A stretch of DNA of 23,219 bases from CAZGKW01 sp964526295 (lineage in GTDB: Bacteria > Planctomycetota > Phycisphaerae > FEN-1346): NCBI GenBank assembly GCA_964526295.1, contig CAZGKW010000056.1, positions 1 to 23,219 of the forward strand. The letters run 5' to 3'. The notes under the pieces are model-generated. The model did not search any database, was not told the origin of the DNA, and saw only the letters and a program-made list of their open reading frames with translations. Within the stretch, counting starts at the first letter, position 1. Every line of letters begins with the position of its first letter. The position numbers and the translations under genes were made by a program. Below are positions 14,179-22,420 of this stretch, piece by piece.

Positions 14179-16596
14179 TTAGACCTCGGTATCCTCGCGG
14201 CCGTGCCGGCCGCGGCTCAATGTTGCGGCGGCGACATACGCCTGTCCGAGCGCCACGCCGCCGTCTCCGGGCGGCACGTCCCGGTGAAGATACACGGCGA
14301 ACCCGTCGGCTTCAAGCGTGGGCACGAGCGAGTCGGCGAGCCGGGCGTTGGCGAAACACCCGCCCGAGAGGGCCACTCGCTCCAGGCCCGATTCCTCGCG
14401 CGCCCGCCGCGCCGACGCCACGAGCATTGCCGCCACGGTCGCGTGGAACCGGGCGCTGGCCTCGGCCGGGCCCGTCCCGGCTTCCAGGTCGGCGACGAGG
14501 TCCCGGACCAGGGGGGCCCAGTCGATGATCCAACCCGTCTCGCCGGCCTCGTCGTCTGGGTCCCGCAGGGAGAAGCCGTAGGCTGGCGCTTCGCCGGGCC
14601 CCGCGGCGGCGGCTTCCAGTTCGATCGCCGCCTGGCCCTCGTACGTGCTGTGGCCGCAGACGCCCGCCAGGGCGCTGGCGGCGTCGAAGAGCCGCCCGAG
14701 GCCGCACGCCCGCGGGGCCCCGACGCCCCGGGCGATCATGTCGGTCCACAGCCGCCGGTCGGCCGCGTCGGTATCGGCCAGGTGCCCGAGGAGGTGCCTC
14801 TCGGCCTCCTCCTCGTCGCCGAAGGCCGCCAGGAGCATCGCCCAGGCCGTCCGGACGGGGTCCTCGACGGCGGCGTCGCCGCCGGGCAGCGGCACGTAGG
14901 CCAGGTGCCCGAGGCGCGAAAAGCCGGTCGCGCCGGCCCGGAGAACTTCGCCGCCCCAGATCGTCCCGTCGGTCCCGTAGCCCGTTCCATCCATCGCCAG
15001 GCCGATCACCTCGCCCTCCAGGCCGTGCTCGGCCATGACGGAGGCGACGTGGGCGTGATGGTGCTGGACGCCGACCAGGCGGACGCCCTCCAGGCGGCGG
15101 GCGTATCGCGTCGACAGGTAGGCCGGATGCAGGTCGTGGGCGACAACCGCCGGCCCAATCTCCAGCAGCCGCTCGAGCTTCGCGATCGTCGCCTCGAAGT
15201 AGCGTGCCGCCAGGGCGTTCTTCAGGTCCCCGACGTGCTGGCTGACGAACGCCTCGGCGCCGCGGACGAGGCAGACGGCGTTCTTCAGCTCCGGCCCGAC
15301 CGCCAGGATCGGCTCGGGCCCTTCGACCGGCAGCGCGAGCGGCCGGGGGGCGTAGCCCCGCCCGCGGCGCAGCAGCAGCGGCCGGCCCCGCTGGACCATC
15401 ACCACCGAATCGTCGCACACCGTCTGGATCGGCCGGTCGTGGAGCAGGTAGAGGTCGGCGACGCCCGAGAGCCGGTCGAGCGACTCCTCGTTCTCGCGGC
15501 AGATGGGCTCTTGCGAGAGGTTCCCGCTCGTCATGACCAGCGGAGGAAAGTCCCCCGCTGCCGGGCCGTCGGCCGGCAGGTCCTCGAAGAGCAGCAGGTG
15601 GATCGGGGCGTAGGGGAGCATGAAGCCGAAGTACGGGCTCGCCGGGGCGACCCCCGCCGAGAGATCGTGGTCCGGCCGTTTCGGCACGAGGACGATTGGC
15701 CGCTCGATTGAGGTCAGCAGGGACTCGGCCGCCCCGTCCGGCCGGGCTCGACGGCGGACGGCCTCGACGGAACCTGCCATCAGGGCGAACGGCTTCTGGT
15801 CGCGGCCCTTGCGGCGGCGGAGCTCGGCCACGGCGGCGTCGCTCCGGGCATCGGCCGCCAGGTGGAAGCCGGTCAGGCCCTTGACGGCGACGATCCGCCC
15901 GGCCAGCAGCGCCTCGCGGACCGCCCGGACGGGATCGTCCGCCTCGACCGGGCGGCCGTCGGCATCGCGAAGGTCGAGCTGCGGGCCGCAGTCGGGGCAG
16001 GCATTCGGCTGGGCGTGGAACCGCCGGTCCGTCGGGTCCTCGTACTCCGCCCGGCAGGCCGGGCACATCGTGAAGCTCCGCATCGTTGTGTTCGGCCGGT
16101 CGTAGGGGATGTCGACGACGATCGAGTAGCGTGGCCCGCAGTTGGTGCAGTTGATGAACGGGTAGCGAAAGCGGCGGTCCGCCGGGTCGACGAGCTCGCG
16201 GGCACAGTCCGGGCAGATCGACATGTCGGGCGAGACGAGGGCGGTCCGCTCGCCCCCGGCCGAGGGGACGATGCGGAACTGCCGCTCGCCCTCGGGCGGC
16301 ACGGACCCCGACTCCACGCTTTCGATGCGGGCCAGCGGCGGGGGTGCCGAGCGCAGGGCCGCCAGGAGCCCGTCGACGGCCCCCTCGGGGCCCTCCAGCT
16401 CCATCAGGACTCCCTGGGCGTCGTTGCGGATCCAGCCGGCCAGGTGGCGCTGCGCCGCCAGCCGGTAGACCGTGGGCCGGAAGCCCACCCCCTGAACGAT
16501 GCCCCGGACGCGGACACGCCGGCGAACTACCCCGTCCGACCCGGTCGTCGCGGTCCGGTCGGGCGTTGCCGGCCTGGTTGTCTTTTCAAGGGTCAT
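14179..16596 (-). CDS. hypF: Carbamoyltransferase HypF
   Basis: An 805-residue protein, usual length. It makes thiocarboxamide on HypE from carbamoyl phosphate, the source of the cyanide ligands of NiFe hydrogenase. Domains in order: acylphosphatase (about 26-112, VQGVGFRPTVYRL); two zinc-finger-like segments (about 125-215: CPDCAREL, CTNCGPRYSI, CPACRAEYEDP, CPDCGPQLDL); YrdC-like domain (about 220-400, VAVKGLTGFHLAADA); Kae1/TobZ-like carbamoyltransferase (about 410-800, VQHHHAHVASVMAEH, AMDGTGYGTDGTIWGGE, VALSGGCFANARL, PPGDGGVALGQA). Start ATG 16596 has AAGGGGG nearby. It is the first gene of hypFCD. hypE, its direct partner, is not in this window. Confidence 0.96.
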   Translation of the reverse strand: MTLEKTTRPATPDRTATTGSDGVVRRRVRVRGIVQGVGFRPTVYRLAAQRHLAGWIRNDAQGVLMELEGPEGAVDGLLAALRSAPPPLARIESVESGSVPPEGERQFRIVPSAGGERTALVSPDMSICPDCARELVDPADRRFRYPFINCTNCGPRYSIVVDIPYDRPNTTMRSFTMCPACRAEYEDPTDRRFHAQPNACPDCGPQLDLRDADGRPVEADDPVRAVREALLAGRIVAVKGLTGFHLAADARSDAAVAELRRRKGRDQKPFALMAGSVEAVRRRARPDGAAESLLTSIERPIVLVPKRPDHDLSAGVAPASPYFGFMLPYAPIHLLLFEDLPADGPAAGDFPPLVMTSGNLSQEPICRENEESLDRLSGVADLYLLHDRPIQTVCDDSVVMVQRGRPLLLRRGRGYAPRPLALPVEGPEPILAVGPELKNAVCLVRGAEAFVSQHVGDLKNALAARYFEATIAKLERLLEIGPAVVAHDLHPAYLSTRYARRLEGVRLVGVQHHHAHVASVMAEHGLEGEVIGLAMDGTGYGTDGTIWGGEVLRAGATGFSRLGHLAYVPLPGGDAAVEDPVRTAWAMLLAAFGDEEEAERHLLGHLADTDAADRRLWTDMIARGVGAPRACGLGRLFDAASALAGVCGHSTYEGQAAIELEAAAAGPGEAPAYGFSLRDPDDEAGETGWIIDWAPLVRDLVADLEAGTGPAEASARFHATVAAMLVASARRAREESGLERVALSGGCFANARLADSLVPTLEADGFAVYLHRDVPPGDGGVALGQAYVAAATLSRGRHGREDTEV

Positions 16597-16625
16597 ACGC
16601 CCCCTTCGCGCGAAACAGCCGGGTC

Positions 16626-16631
16626 ATTATA
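16626..16631 (-). promoter_or_regulatory. Candidate -10 box of the hypFCD operon
   Basis: A perfect TATAAT on the minus strand, about 30 bases before the hypF start. The -35 region is poor (GTTTTC or GGTTTT at 17-18 bases), so an activator or alternative arrangement may be needed. The predicted leader is about 22 bases. Confidence 0.5.
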
Positions 16632-16681
16632 CGTTCAGGCGGGGCCGAGAAAACCGATGTCCCCGAAGAAGGGGCGCAAGA

Positions 16682-16710
16682 AACGGGCGGCCCACCAGGG
16701 GCCGCCCGTT
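16682..16710 (-). terminator. Intrinsic terminator-like hairpin after the PEP-CTERM gene
   Basis: A 12-bp perfect stem (AACGGGCGGCCC with its complement) and a 5-base loop, followed on the minus strand by TTTCTT. It lies 25 bases past the PEP-CTERM stop codon and upstream of the hypF promoter, so it isolates the two transcription units. Confidence 0.75.
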
Positions 16711-16734
16711 GAAGCTCAGCGCGTGTGGCCGGGG

Positions 16735-17421
16735 CTACTTCCGCCGACGCCGGATCAGGGCCAGGGCCCCGACTCCCACCAGGGCCAGCGTGGCCGGCTC
16801 GGGGATGGCGAAGCTGGCCTCGTCCATGAAAAAGCCGGCCGCAAAGGTCTGATCGCCGAAGGGGCTGACCACGACCTGGACCACCTCGCCGGCCTCCGCG
16901 GAGATCTCCCAGCTAAGCATCTGTCCTTCCTGGACGTCCTCGGGGGTCAGCGTGGCCTCCTTGATGCCTCCCTGGCTGCCCAGCACCTCCACCCCGAGGC
17001 CGGCGCCGTTAAAGTCGGGGTCGAAGAAGAGCACCGAGAAAATCATGGACCAACTGCCCCCGAGGTTATTGCCGAGGGTGTAGATCGAGGAGGTGGGCCC
17101 CGTCGGAGCGGCACCGCCGCCCCCCGCGCCGCCGCCGCCGGTGACGCCTCCCTCGGCGAAGCTGAAGGACAGTTCCGAGGGATTCGAGTTCACGCCGGTC
17201 CCGGGTGTCGGCCGCCCCCCGCCGAGGAACGACGGTCCGGCCCCCAGGTTGTTGTAGGTCAGGAAGTAGGCGCTCGATCCGAACGACCCGAGTGGGTTGT
17301 TCGTGACCGGGTCCCAGTCCTGGTTCAGGACCTCGTTGATGGTGGCGGCCGGTGCGGCCGAAGCCGCCAGAAGGACCGCGGCTGCGAGACAGACGCTTCC
17401 TGCGAGACGTGCGCGGATCAT
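16735..17421 (-). CDS. PEP-CTERM sorting-domain protein
   Basis: A 228-residue secreted protein. The signal peptide has an Arg-rich start (MIRARLAGS), a Leu/Ala core and an APAATI cleavage region. The mature part is a beta-rich, Gly/Asn/Ser-rich domain with a run of glycines (VTGGGGAGGGG), no catalytic motif and no cysteine beyond the signal region. The C-terminus is the PEP-CTERM tripartite signal: IPEP, a hydrophobic helix (ATLALVGVGALALI) and RRRRK. Such proteins are cut and processed by exosortase and are associated with extracellular polysaccharide; no exosortase is in the window. Start ATG 17421 is chosen over 17484 because GGGGAGGG precedes it and the signal peptide then starts correctly. 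It is a single-gene unit with its own promoter and terminator. Confidence 0.9.
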   Translation of the reverse strand: MIRARLAGSVCLAAAVLLAASAAPAATINEVLNQDWDPVTNNPLGSFGSSAYFLTYNNLGAGPSFLGGGRPTPGTGVNSNPSELSFSFAEGGVTGGGGAGGGGAAPTGPTSSIYTLGNNLGGSWSMIFSVLFFDPDFNGAGLGVEVLGSQGGIKEATLTPEDVQEGQMLSWEISAEAGEVVQVVVSPFGDQTFAAGFFMDEASFAIPEPATLALVGVGALALIRRRRK

Positions 17422-17592
17422 CCGACGCCCTCCCCTGGTCACGGATACGACAGAATTCCCCTTGGCCACTGGCGCAGCCCCCACTGCGCAAGCCGACCAA
17501 ACAACGATAGGGTGGGTGGAAGGCGGATCAGGCGGGCAGCAAAAAGACCCCAGGCCCGCTTGCCACAGTCCAACCCCCTAACTCCGAAGGAC

Positions 17593-17620
17593 AGTATACC
17601 ACAAAATCGTCAAAAGGCAA
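17593..17620 (-). promoter_or_regulatory. Candidate promoter of the PEP-CTERM gene
   Basis: On the minus strand, TTGCCT (17620-17615), a 16-base spacer and TATACT (17598-17593). The predicted leader is long, about 165 bases to the start at 17421. I recognise no riboswitch in it. Confidence 0.45.
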
Positions 17621-17709
17621 AAAAAAGGCGGGAAGACAGTGATTCCACGCCCGAAAAGGGCCGAAAAAGACCGAAAAAGACCGATAGGGGCCGTTGCCGG
17701 ACCGTTTTA

Positions 17710-17738
17710 TTGACCGGAAGCGGACACCGGCCTATAAT
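17710..17738 (+). promoter_or_regulatory. Strong sigma-70-type promoter of the zinc-ribbon/TPR gene
   Basis: TTGACC at 17710-17715, a 17-base spacer and a perfect TATAAT at 17733-17738. This is the best housekeeping-type promoter in the window. The start is near 17745, giving a leader of about 73 bases. Confidence 0.75.
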
Positions 17739-17817
17739 CGCGCCCACGCCGCCGAGGCAGCCTTCCGGCCTGCGGCGGCCGTCTGCGGTCATAACCCGTT
17801 GCGAAACAGGGGCTTGG

Positions 17818-19461
17818 ATGAGCCAGTCGAACGACGACGCCTCCGCCGCCGCCGACGCTCCCTGGAAGAGCGGCCGCTGCCCCTGCGTCTACTGCGGACG
17901 GACCATCCCTCGCGACGCCAGGCGGTGTCCCGAGTGCCGCACCTCGTTCTCCCTGGCCGTCCGGAAGGCCTACCGGGAGGCCGTCGGCGAGTGGTTTTAC
18001 CTGGACCAACGGAACCCGAGCGGCCGGGGCGTCACCTTCGAGACGCTCGTCAAGCTGATCGAGAAGGGCCGTCTCCAGCCCGACTCGGTGGTCCGGGGCC
18101 CGGCCACCCACCAGGACTGGATGTACGCGGCCGAGACGCCCCGCCTGGCCAAGTACCTGGGCATCTGCCCGCACTGCTTCGCCGAAACCAGCCCGGACCA
18201 CACCTACTGCCCGCGGTGCCAGCTCAACATGAACGAGCGGCCGGCCACGCCCCGGCCCGGCGTGCCGGCCAACCTCGTCAAGGCCCCCCATCACAAGCCC
18301 GCCCACGAGCAGGAGAAGGAACTGGCCCGGCAGGTGGCGGCGTCGCAGGAGGCGAAGGTCGACGTCCTGGCCCCGGCGAAGGCCCCCACGCCCGTCGCGG
18401 CCGGGGCGGCCATGCGGGCCCCCGCCGAATCGAAGACCCGGGTCTCGGTGGCCATCCGAAAGCGGCGGCCCAGGATCTGGATCGTCCTGCTCCTGACGTG
18501 GATCACGCTCGTGCCGCTGTTCATCATCTCGCTGGTCGTGGAGGCCCCCAGCGGGTGCGAGAAGTACCGGCACTACCAGGACCGGTGGCGGGCGATGTTC
18601 GACTTGGGGCCGGACCCGGCGCCGACACCGCCGCCCGTCGCCGACCCGGTGCTCCAGCAGTGGCTGGAAGGCCAGCTCGAGGCGGCCGACCGGGCCACCG
18701 AAGCGGGCGACTTCGAGGCCGCCATCGCCATCTACCGCAAGATCATCGAGCGGACCGACGATAACCAGTGGACCGCCCTGATCCGCGACCTGACACGGCG
18801 AATTCACCAGCGGGACGAGCAGCGCCTCGACGGGCTCCGCCAGAAGCTCTCCGAGGCCGACCGGCTGGCCCGTGGCCGCCAGTACGACGATGCCCTGGCC
18901 ATCCTTCGCAACATCGGCATGGAGGACCGGCTGCTGATCGCCGCGCGGACCAACGTCAGCGTCGAGAAGATGGAGACCCAGGTCCGCCAGGACCGGGAAG
19001 CGTACCGGCAGGAACAGGCCCTGGTCCGGCAGCGTCTGACGGCCGCCCTCGACCAGGCGGCGAAGCTCAAGGCCGACAGCCGGCTCCGTGAGGCCCTGGG
19101 CCTCTACGAGCAGATCGCCCAGACGTTCCCGCGCGACATGGTCGCCCGCCAGGTCGACATCGACGAGGCCATCCGGGACCTGCGGGCCGAGATCGCCGCG
19201 GCCCCGCAGCCGCCGGTGCCGCCCCAGCCCCCGCAGGAGCCGCCTCTGACCGAACAGGAGACCATCAGCAAGGTCGCCGGCCTGATAGAGGAGGCCGTCA
19301 AGCTCGAGCAGGAGGAGGACTTCGCCGGGGCCCTCGAGAAGCTTAACGCCGTCAAGGAGTTTGACCCCAAGTACTGGCCGCCTTCGCTGGACAAGCGAAT
19401 CGAGACGGTCAAGAAGAAAAAGGCAGCCCTGGACTTCTTCGGTCTCGACCAGGCCCCCTGA
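17818..19461 (+). CDS. Zinc-ribbon / GYF-like / TPR single-pass membrane protein
   Basis: A 547-residue protein. A first zinc ribbon (CVYCGRTIPRDARRCPEC, Cys23, 26, 37, 40) is followed by a GYF_2-like domain at about 56-112 (EWFYLDQRNPSGRGVTFETL ... GRLQPDSVVRG ... WMYAAE), a second zinc ribbon (CPHC and CPRC, Cys117-Cys134), a charged linker, one transmembrane helix (220-241, IWIVLLLTWITLVPLFIISL), and a C-terminal region of TPR-like helical repeats (about 270-540: AGDFEAAIAIYRKIIE, RGRQYDDALAILRNI, DSRLREALGLYEQI, EEDFAGALEKLNAV) interrupted by a Pro-rich segment near 465-480. The N-terminal half is probably cytoplasmic and the TPR half outside. GYF and TPR modules bind partner proteins, suggesting a scaffold; the actual role is unknown. 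ATG 17818 has only a weak Shine-Dalgarno sequence. Confidence 0.85.
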   Translation: MSQSNDDASAAADAPWKSGRCPCVYCGRTIPRDARRCPECRTSFSLAVRKAYREAVGEWFYLDQRNPSGRGVTFETLVKLIEKGRLQPDSVVRGPATHQDWMYAAETPRLAKYLGICPHCFAETSPDHTYCPRCQLNMNERPATPRPGVPANLVKAPHHKPAHEQEKELARQVAASQEAKVDVLAPAKAPTPVAAGAAMRAPAESKTRVSVAIRKRRPRIWIVLLLTWITLVPLFIISLVVEAPSGCEKYRHYQDRWRAMFDLGPDPAPTPPPVADPVLQQWLEGQLEAADRATEAGDFEAAIAIYRKIIERTDDNQWTALIRDLTRRIHQRDEQRLDGLRQKLSEADRLARGRQYDDALAILRNIGMEDRLLIAARTNVSVEKMETQVRQDREAYRQEQALVRQRLTAALDQAAKLKADSRLREALGLYEQIAQTFPRDMVARQVDIDEAIRDLRAEIAAAPQPPVPPQPPQEPPLTEQETISKVAGLIEEAVKLEQEEDFAGALEKLNAVKEFDPKYWPPSLDKRIETVKKKKAALDFFGLDQAP

Positions 19462-19529
19462 CGGGGCCGAATGCCGTGCCGTCCGGCCGCCGCATTCTGC
19501 CTGACGGACCCGACGTTCCTCACCCGCGA

Positions 19530-19550
19530 AAAAGACACTAAGTGTCTTTT
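19530..19550. terminator. AAAAGACACT palindrome, copy 1 (bidirectional terminator-like)
   Basis: AAAAGACACT and AGTGTCTTTT flank a single A. T-runs on both strands and the position between two convergent genes suit a bidirectional terminator. It is also one of two near-identical copies, so it belongs to a repeat family. Confidence 0.6.
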
Positions 19551-19592
19551 CCGGTCCACGTAACCCCTTGCTAATCAGGAACTTAGGGCGCA

Positions 19593-19617
19593 AAAAAAGA
19601 CACTAAGTGTCTTTTTT
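19593..19617. terminator. AAAAGACACT palindrome, copy 2 (bidirectional terminator-like)
   Basis: The same palindrome as at 19530-19550, with the stem extended to 12 bp by longer A and T runs. It lies five bases beyond the anti-sigma gene stop (19622), in the right place to end that transcript. Confidence 0.65.
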
Positions 19618-19621
19618 GGTG

Positions 19622-21766
19622 TCAGGGAATGGCCCCGGCGGGAGCGGATGTTTCGGTCGGTCCGGTCGGCCTCGGGGCCGCCCCGGTCGTCTCGGCTCCC
19701 GTCACGTCGGACGGCGTCTCGGCGCGAACCCGGATGACCAGGAGGACCTGGTCCTCCGGCGGTGGAGCGACGTGGCGCAGCGCCCCGTCTGACCAGAGGA
19801 AGAACCCTTCTCGGGCGGCGCTCTCCTCGACCGCTTCCTTGGCCCTGTCGGCCACCGGGGCGGCCTTTTTTCGCGGCTCGGCGCCTTTGCCGGCCTCGTC
19901 CGGCTTCCTGTCGCCCCGGTCGGCCCTCGTCCCCACTTTCCCGGCGTCCGCCATCCTCTCGGTCTCCGGGCCGCGGTGATCCTCGCCTGCCGCGGCGAGG
20001 CGCTGTGCGGCCGGCGACTGCTCCGCCAACCGCTCCCCGTGACCCTCGGCGACTGGGGCGGCAGATGTGGCCGCAGCGGCACGGGGCTCGGGCCGGCTGC
20101 CCCGGCCGGCATCGCGTTCGCCGAGCCTGCGGCCCGCAGGCTGCCCCGGTCGGGCGCCGCCGCCCCCGGCCCCGGTGTCGACCGGCCCCCCCCGGCCCGC
20201 GCCTTGGCCGGTGGATGCGACGGTCGGGCCCGCCTGTCCGCTGCCGGCCTCTGCCGTCACGGTGCGGAGGCGGTCCTGGAGGTGGCGGATCGGGGCGAAC
20301 TCGCGGCTCGAGCTGTAGGCCACCGCCAGGTCGGCCGTCCGGGCGAGCTGCGACCCGAACGCCGACAGGCCCTCCAGGTCCGTCAGGACGAGCCACGTCT
20401 CGCCGGCGTCGGCCTCGGTGCGGAAGTAGTAGCCGGCGGCGGGTGCGGCCTCGCGGCCCTCCTGGGGCGCCCGCTCGTCGGTGGCGCCGGGGGTTTGGGC
20501 CATCTGGCCGCGGCGGCCTGACGGGGACGCAACCCGTTCGTCCTCCACGCCCGGTCGCGCCAGAGGGGCCCAGCCGGCGGCCTCGAACAGGCCAAGGAGC
20601 CGTCGTCGGCCCGCCTCATGCGAGGGGGCCCGCAGGATGAGTTGACGGTCGGCCCGGGCCAGGTTGCCTCCCATGGCCACGTGTTCGAGGGCCTCCAGCG
20701 GGGTCCGGCCACGGGCGACGCGGTCCATCTGGTGCTGGACCTCGGCGGCCCGGTCGGGCAGGACGGCGACCGTCGAGTTCGGGGCGGGAAGGGCCGGCTC
20801 CTCGGCCGGCAATACGGTGAACGTGCCGAAGAGGTTCTCGCCCTCCTCGGCGGGGCGATCCTCATCCGGGGCGGCCGGGCCCGCCTCGAGCTGCTTCTCC
20901 TCTTCGGCCGCCGCGACGCCGAGGCGGAGCTCCCCGCGGAGCGAACCGCCGCCGATCCGCAGGTCGGTCCCGGCAGCGCTCTTTCCGGCCGCGGACGGCG
21001 TGACCCGCTCCCGGTCGTCGTCCAGGTCGAACGCGGCCGACGGGGTCAGGGCTTGCCCGCCGCCGGCGAACAGATCGTCGTCGGTCCCGTTCTTGGCGCT
21101 GCCGGTCGGTGCCAGGGCCTTGGGGCTTTCGCCGGTCCGGCCGGACGCATCGAGCGTGCCGTTGGCGACGTAGGCCAGAGGGTCGTCGCCCTCTTTGAGC
21201 AGGGCGACGGGGGGGACTTCGCCGGCGGCCGGCGCCGGCGTTGCGCCGGGCGCTGCCGGGGCTTTCTCGGCGGCGTCGGCGGCCCGCTTCATGGCGAGGA
21301 CCGTCTCGGGCGGCGGGGGGGCTGGACGCGGGGCGGCGGGTTCGGCCCTCTCGCGGCCCTGCTCGCGGGCATCCAGCGCCACGGGACGTCTCGGCTCGAC
21401 GCCTTCGAGCCAGATCAGGGCCCCGATGCCGACCGCCAGGAGGACCGACGCCGCCAGGGCCAGGACCTGCGACCACGGGCCGGACCCGTGCCGCAGCCGG
21501 TCGGACGACGGGCGGCCGGCACCCGCTGCCGAATCCGCCCGGAGGGCCCGCCGGGCGATCGCCCGCTCGATGCTCTCGGCCAGGTCGGCCGGGGCGGGGC
21601 GAAGCGGCAGCCGGCCCAGGAGGTTGGCCGTCGCGTGGAGCTCCTCCAGGTCCGCCCGGCATGCCGGGCAGGCCGCCAGATGGGCGCGCACCCCGTCCCC
21701 CGCCTCGTCCGGGAGTTCCCCGTCGAGGAAGGCCGACAGATGCTCCCTTGTCTGGTCGCAGTCCAT
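19622..21766 (-). CDS. Anti-sigma factor with zinc-finger domain and very large extracytoplasmic region
   Basis: A 714-residue protein. Residues 1-45 form a ZAS-type anti-sigma domain with Cys3, then His29-x3-Cys33-x2-Cys36 (HLAACPAC), which clamps an ECF sigma factor in the cytoplasm. Residues about 99-121 are a transmembrane helix (VLALAASVLLAVGIGALIWL). The remaining roughly 590 residues would be outside: Pro/Ala/Gly/Glu-rich low complexity (125-330) with partly ordered segments around FGTFTVLPAEEPALPAPNST, ALEHVAMGGNLARADRQLIL, GYYFRTEADAGETWLVLTDL, and a C-terminal strand pair (GFFLWSDGALRHVAPPP, QVLLVIRVR). No enzyme motif is visible. It lies 38 bases downstream of the sigma gene. Typical anti-sigma factors are about 80-300 residues, so this is unusually long. 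It may sense envelope stress. Confidence 0.85.
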   Translation of the reverse strand: MDCDQTREHLSAFLDGELPDEAGDGVRAHLAACPACRADLEELHATANLLGRLPLRPAPADLAESIERAIARRALRADSAAGAGRPSSDRLRHGSGPWSQVLALAASVLLAVGIGALIWLEGVEPRRPVALDAREQGRERAEPAAPRPAPPPPETVLAMKRAADAAEKAPAAPGATPAPAAGEVPPVALLKEGDDPLAYVANGTLDASGRTGESPKALAPTGSAKNGTDDDLFAGGGQALTPSAAFDLDDDRERVTPSAAGKSAAGTDLRIGGGSLRGELRLGVAAAEEEKQLEAGPAAPDEDRPAEEGENLFGTFTVLPAEEPALPAPNSTVAVLPDRAAEVQHQMDRVARGRTPLEALEHVAMGGNLARADRQLILRAPSHEAGRRRLLGLFEAAGWAPLARPGVEDERVASPSGRRGQMAQTPGATDERAPQEGREAAPAAGYYFRTEADAGETWLVLTDLEGLSAFGSQLARTADLAVAYSSSREFAPIRHLQDRLRTVTAEAGSGQAGPTVASTGQGAGRGGPVDTGAGGGGARPGQPAGRRLGERDAGRGSRPEPRAAAATSAAPVAEGHGERLAEQSPAAQRLAAAGEDHRGPETERMADAGKVGTRADRGDRKPDEAGKGAEPRKKAAPVADRAKEAVEESAAREGFFLWSDGALRHVAPPPEDQVLLVIRVRAETPSDVTGAETTGAAPRPTGPTETSAPAGAIP

Positions 21767-21804
21767 GACCGGGCCGACCGGCCCCCCGCGTTCCCCCGTG
21801 AATG

Positions 21805-22416
21805 CTATGCCTTGAGCAGCGGCCGCAGCTTGTCCCGAAGTGTCAGTCTCGCTCGGTGCAGCCGGGATTTGACCGTTCCGACGGGGATGTCCAGGATGTC
21901 GGCCAGTTGCCGGTAGTCCAGTTGCTGGACGTCCCGCAGGACGACGATGGTCCGCTGGTCCCCCTCCATCTCGTTCAGGGCCCGCTGGACGCGCGCCTCG
22001 ACCTCAGCGGCCAGGAGCGGATCGGCCGGGTCCGGAGCCGACGGGTCGGCCCACGCGACGGGCCTTTCGCGGCCACCGTCTCCGGTTCCCCAGGCCGCCT
22101 CCAGCCGAAGGGGCTTCTTCCGCCGCCGGTGGCTGAGGCTGGCGTTGACGGCGATCCGGAACATCCAGGTGTAGACGCTGCTCCCGCCGCGGAACCCGTC
22201 CAGCTTCTCGTAGGCCCGGACGAAGGTGTCCTGGACCAGGTCGCGGGCCTCCTCGCGTGACCCGACGAGCCGCAGGACCGTCCCGTAGAGCCGGTCCTGG
22301 TACCGCTCGACGAAATGGGCGAACGCGTCCGTCTCGCCGGCCAGGACCCGCTCGACGACCTCGTGGTCGGGCGGGCCGTCCGGGGAGCCCGCGTCGGAGC
22401 TGGCCCGGGTTTCCAT
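21805..22416 (-). CDS. RNA polymerase ECF sigma factor (sigma-E/RpoE-like)
   Basis: A 203-residue sigma-70 family protein with regions 2 and 4 only. Region 2 (about 30-100) includes FAHFVERYQDRLYGTVLRLV, the core-binding ARDLVQDTFVRAYEKLDGF, and the -10-reading VYTWMFRIAVNASLSHRRRK. Region 4 (about 148-200) includes RTIVVLRDVQQLDYRQLADI and the helix-turn-helix recognition PVGTVKSRLHRARLTLRDKL. The linker is Pro/Asp-rich. Start ATG 22416 is preferred; an in-frame ATG at 22542 would add 42 residues including part of the promoter-like DNA. No Shine-Dalgarno sequence precedes 22416, but a sigma-E-like promoter ends four bases before it, so the mRNA may be leaderless. It forms an operon with the anti-sigma factor. 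Confidence 0.93.
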   Translation of the reverse strand: METRASSDAGSPDGPPDHEVVERVLAGETDAFAHFVERYQDRLYGTVLRLVGSREEARDLVQDTFVRAYEKLDGFRGGSSVYTWMFRIAVNASLSHRRRKKPLRLEAAWGTGDGGRERPVAWADPSAPDPADPLLAAEVEARVQRALNEMEGDQRTIVVLRDVQQLDYRQLADILDIPVGTVKSRLHRARLTLRDKLRPLLKA

Positions 22417-22420
22417 TGTA

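Larger units (their letters stand above)
17422..17817. other. Divergent intergenic region between the PEP-CTERM and zinc-ribbon genes
   Basis: 396 bases with no gene. It carries the minus-strand leader and promoter of the PEP-CTERM gene (to 17620), an A-rich low-complexity stretch with short tandem GACCGAAAAA-like units (about 17653-17690), and the plus-strand promoter at 17710-17738. Confidence 0.8.

Noticed and set aside
17422..17592. Riboswitch in the long PEP-CTERM leader
   Set aside because: The leader is long and can form GC-rich stems, but no known aptamer core is recognisable by eye.
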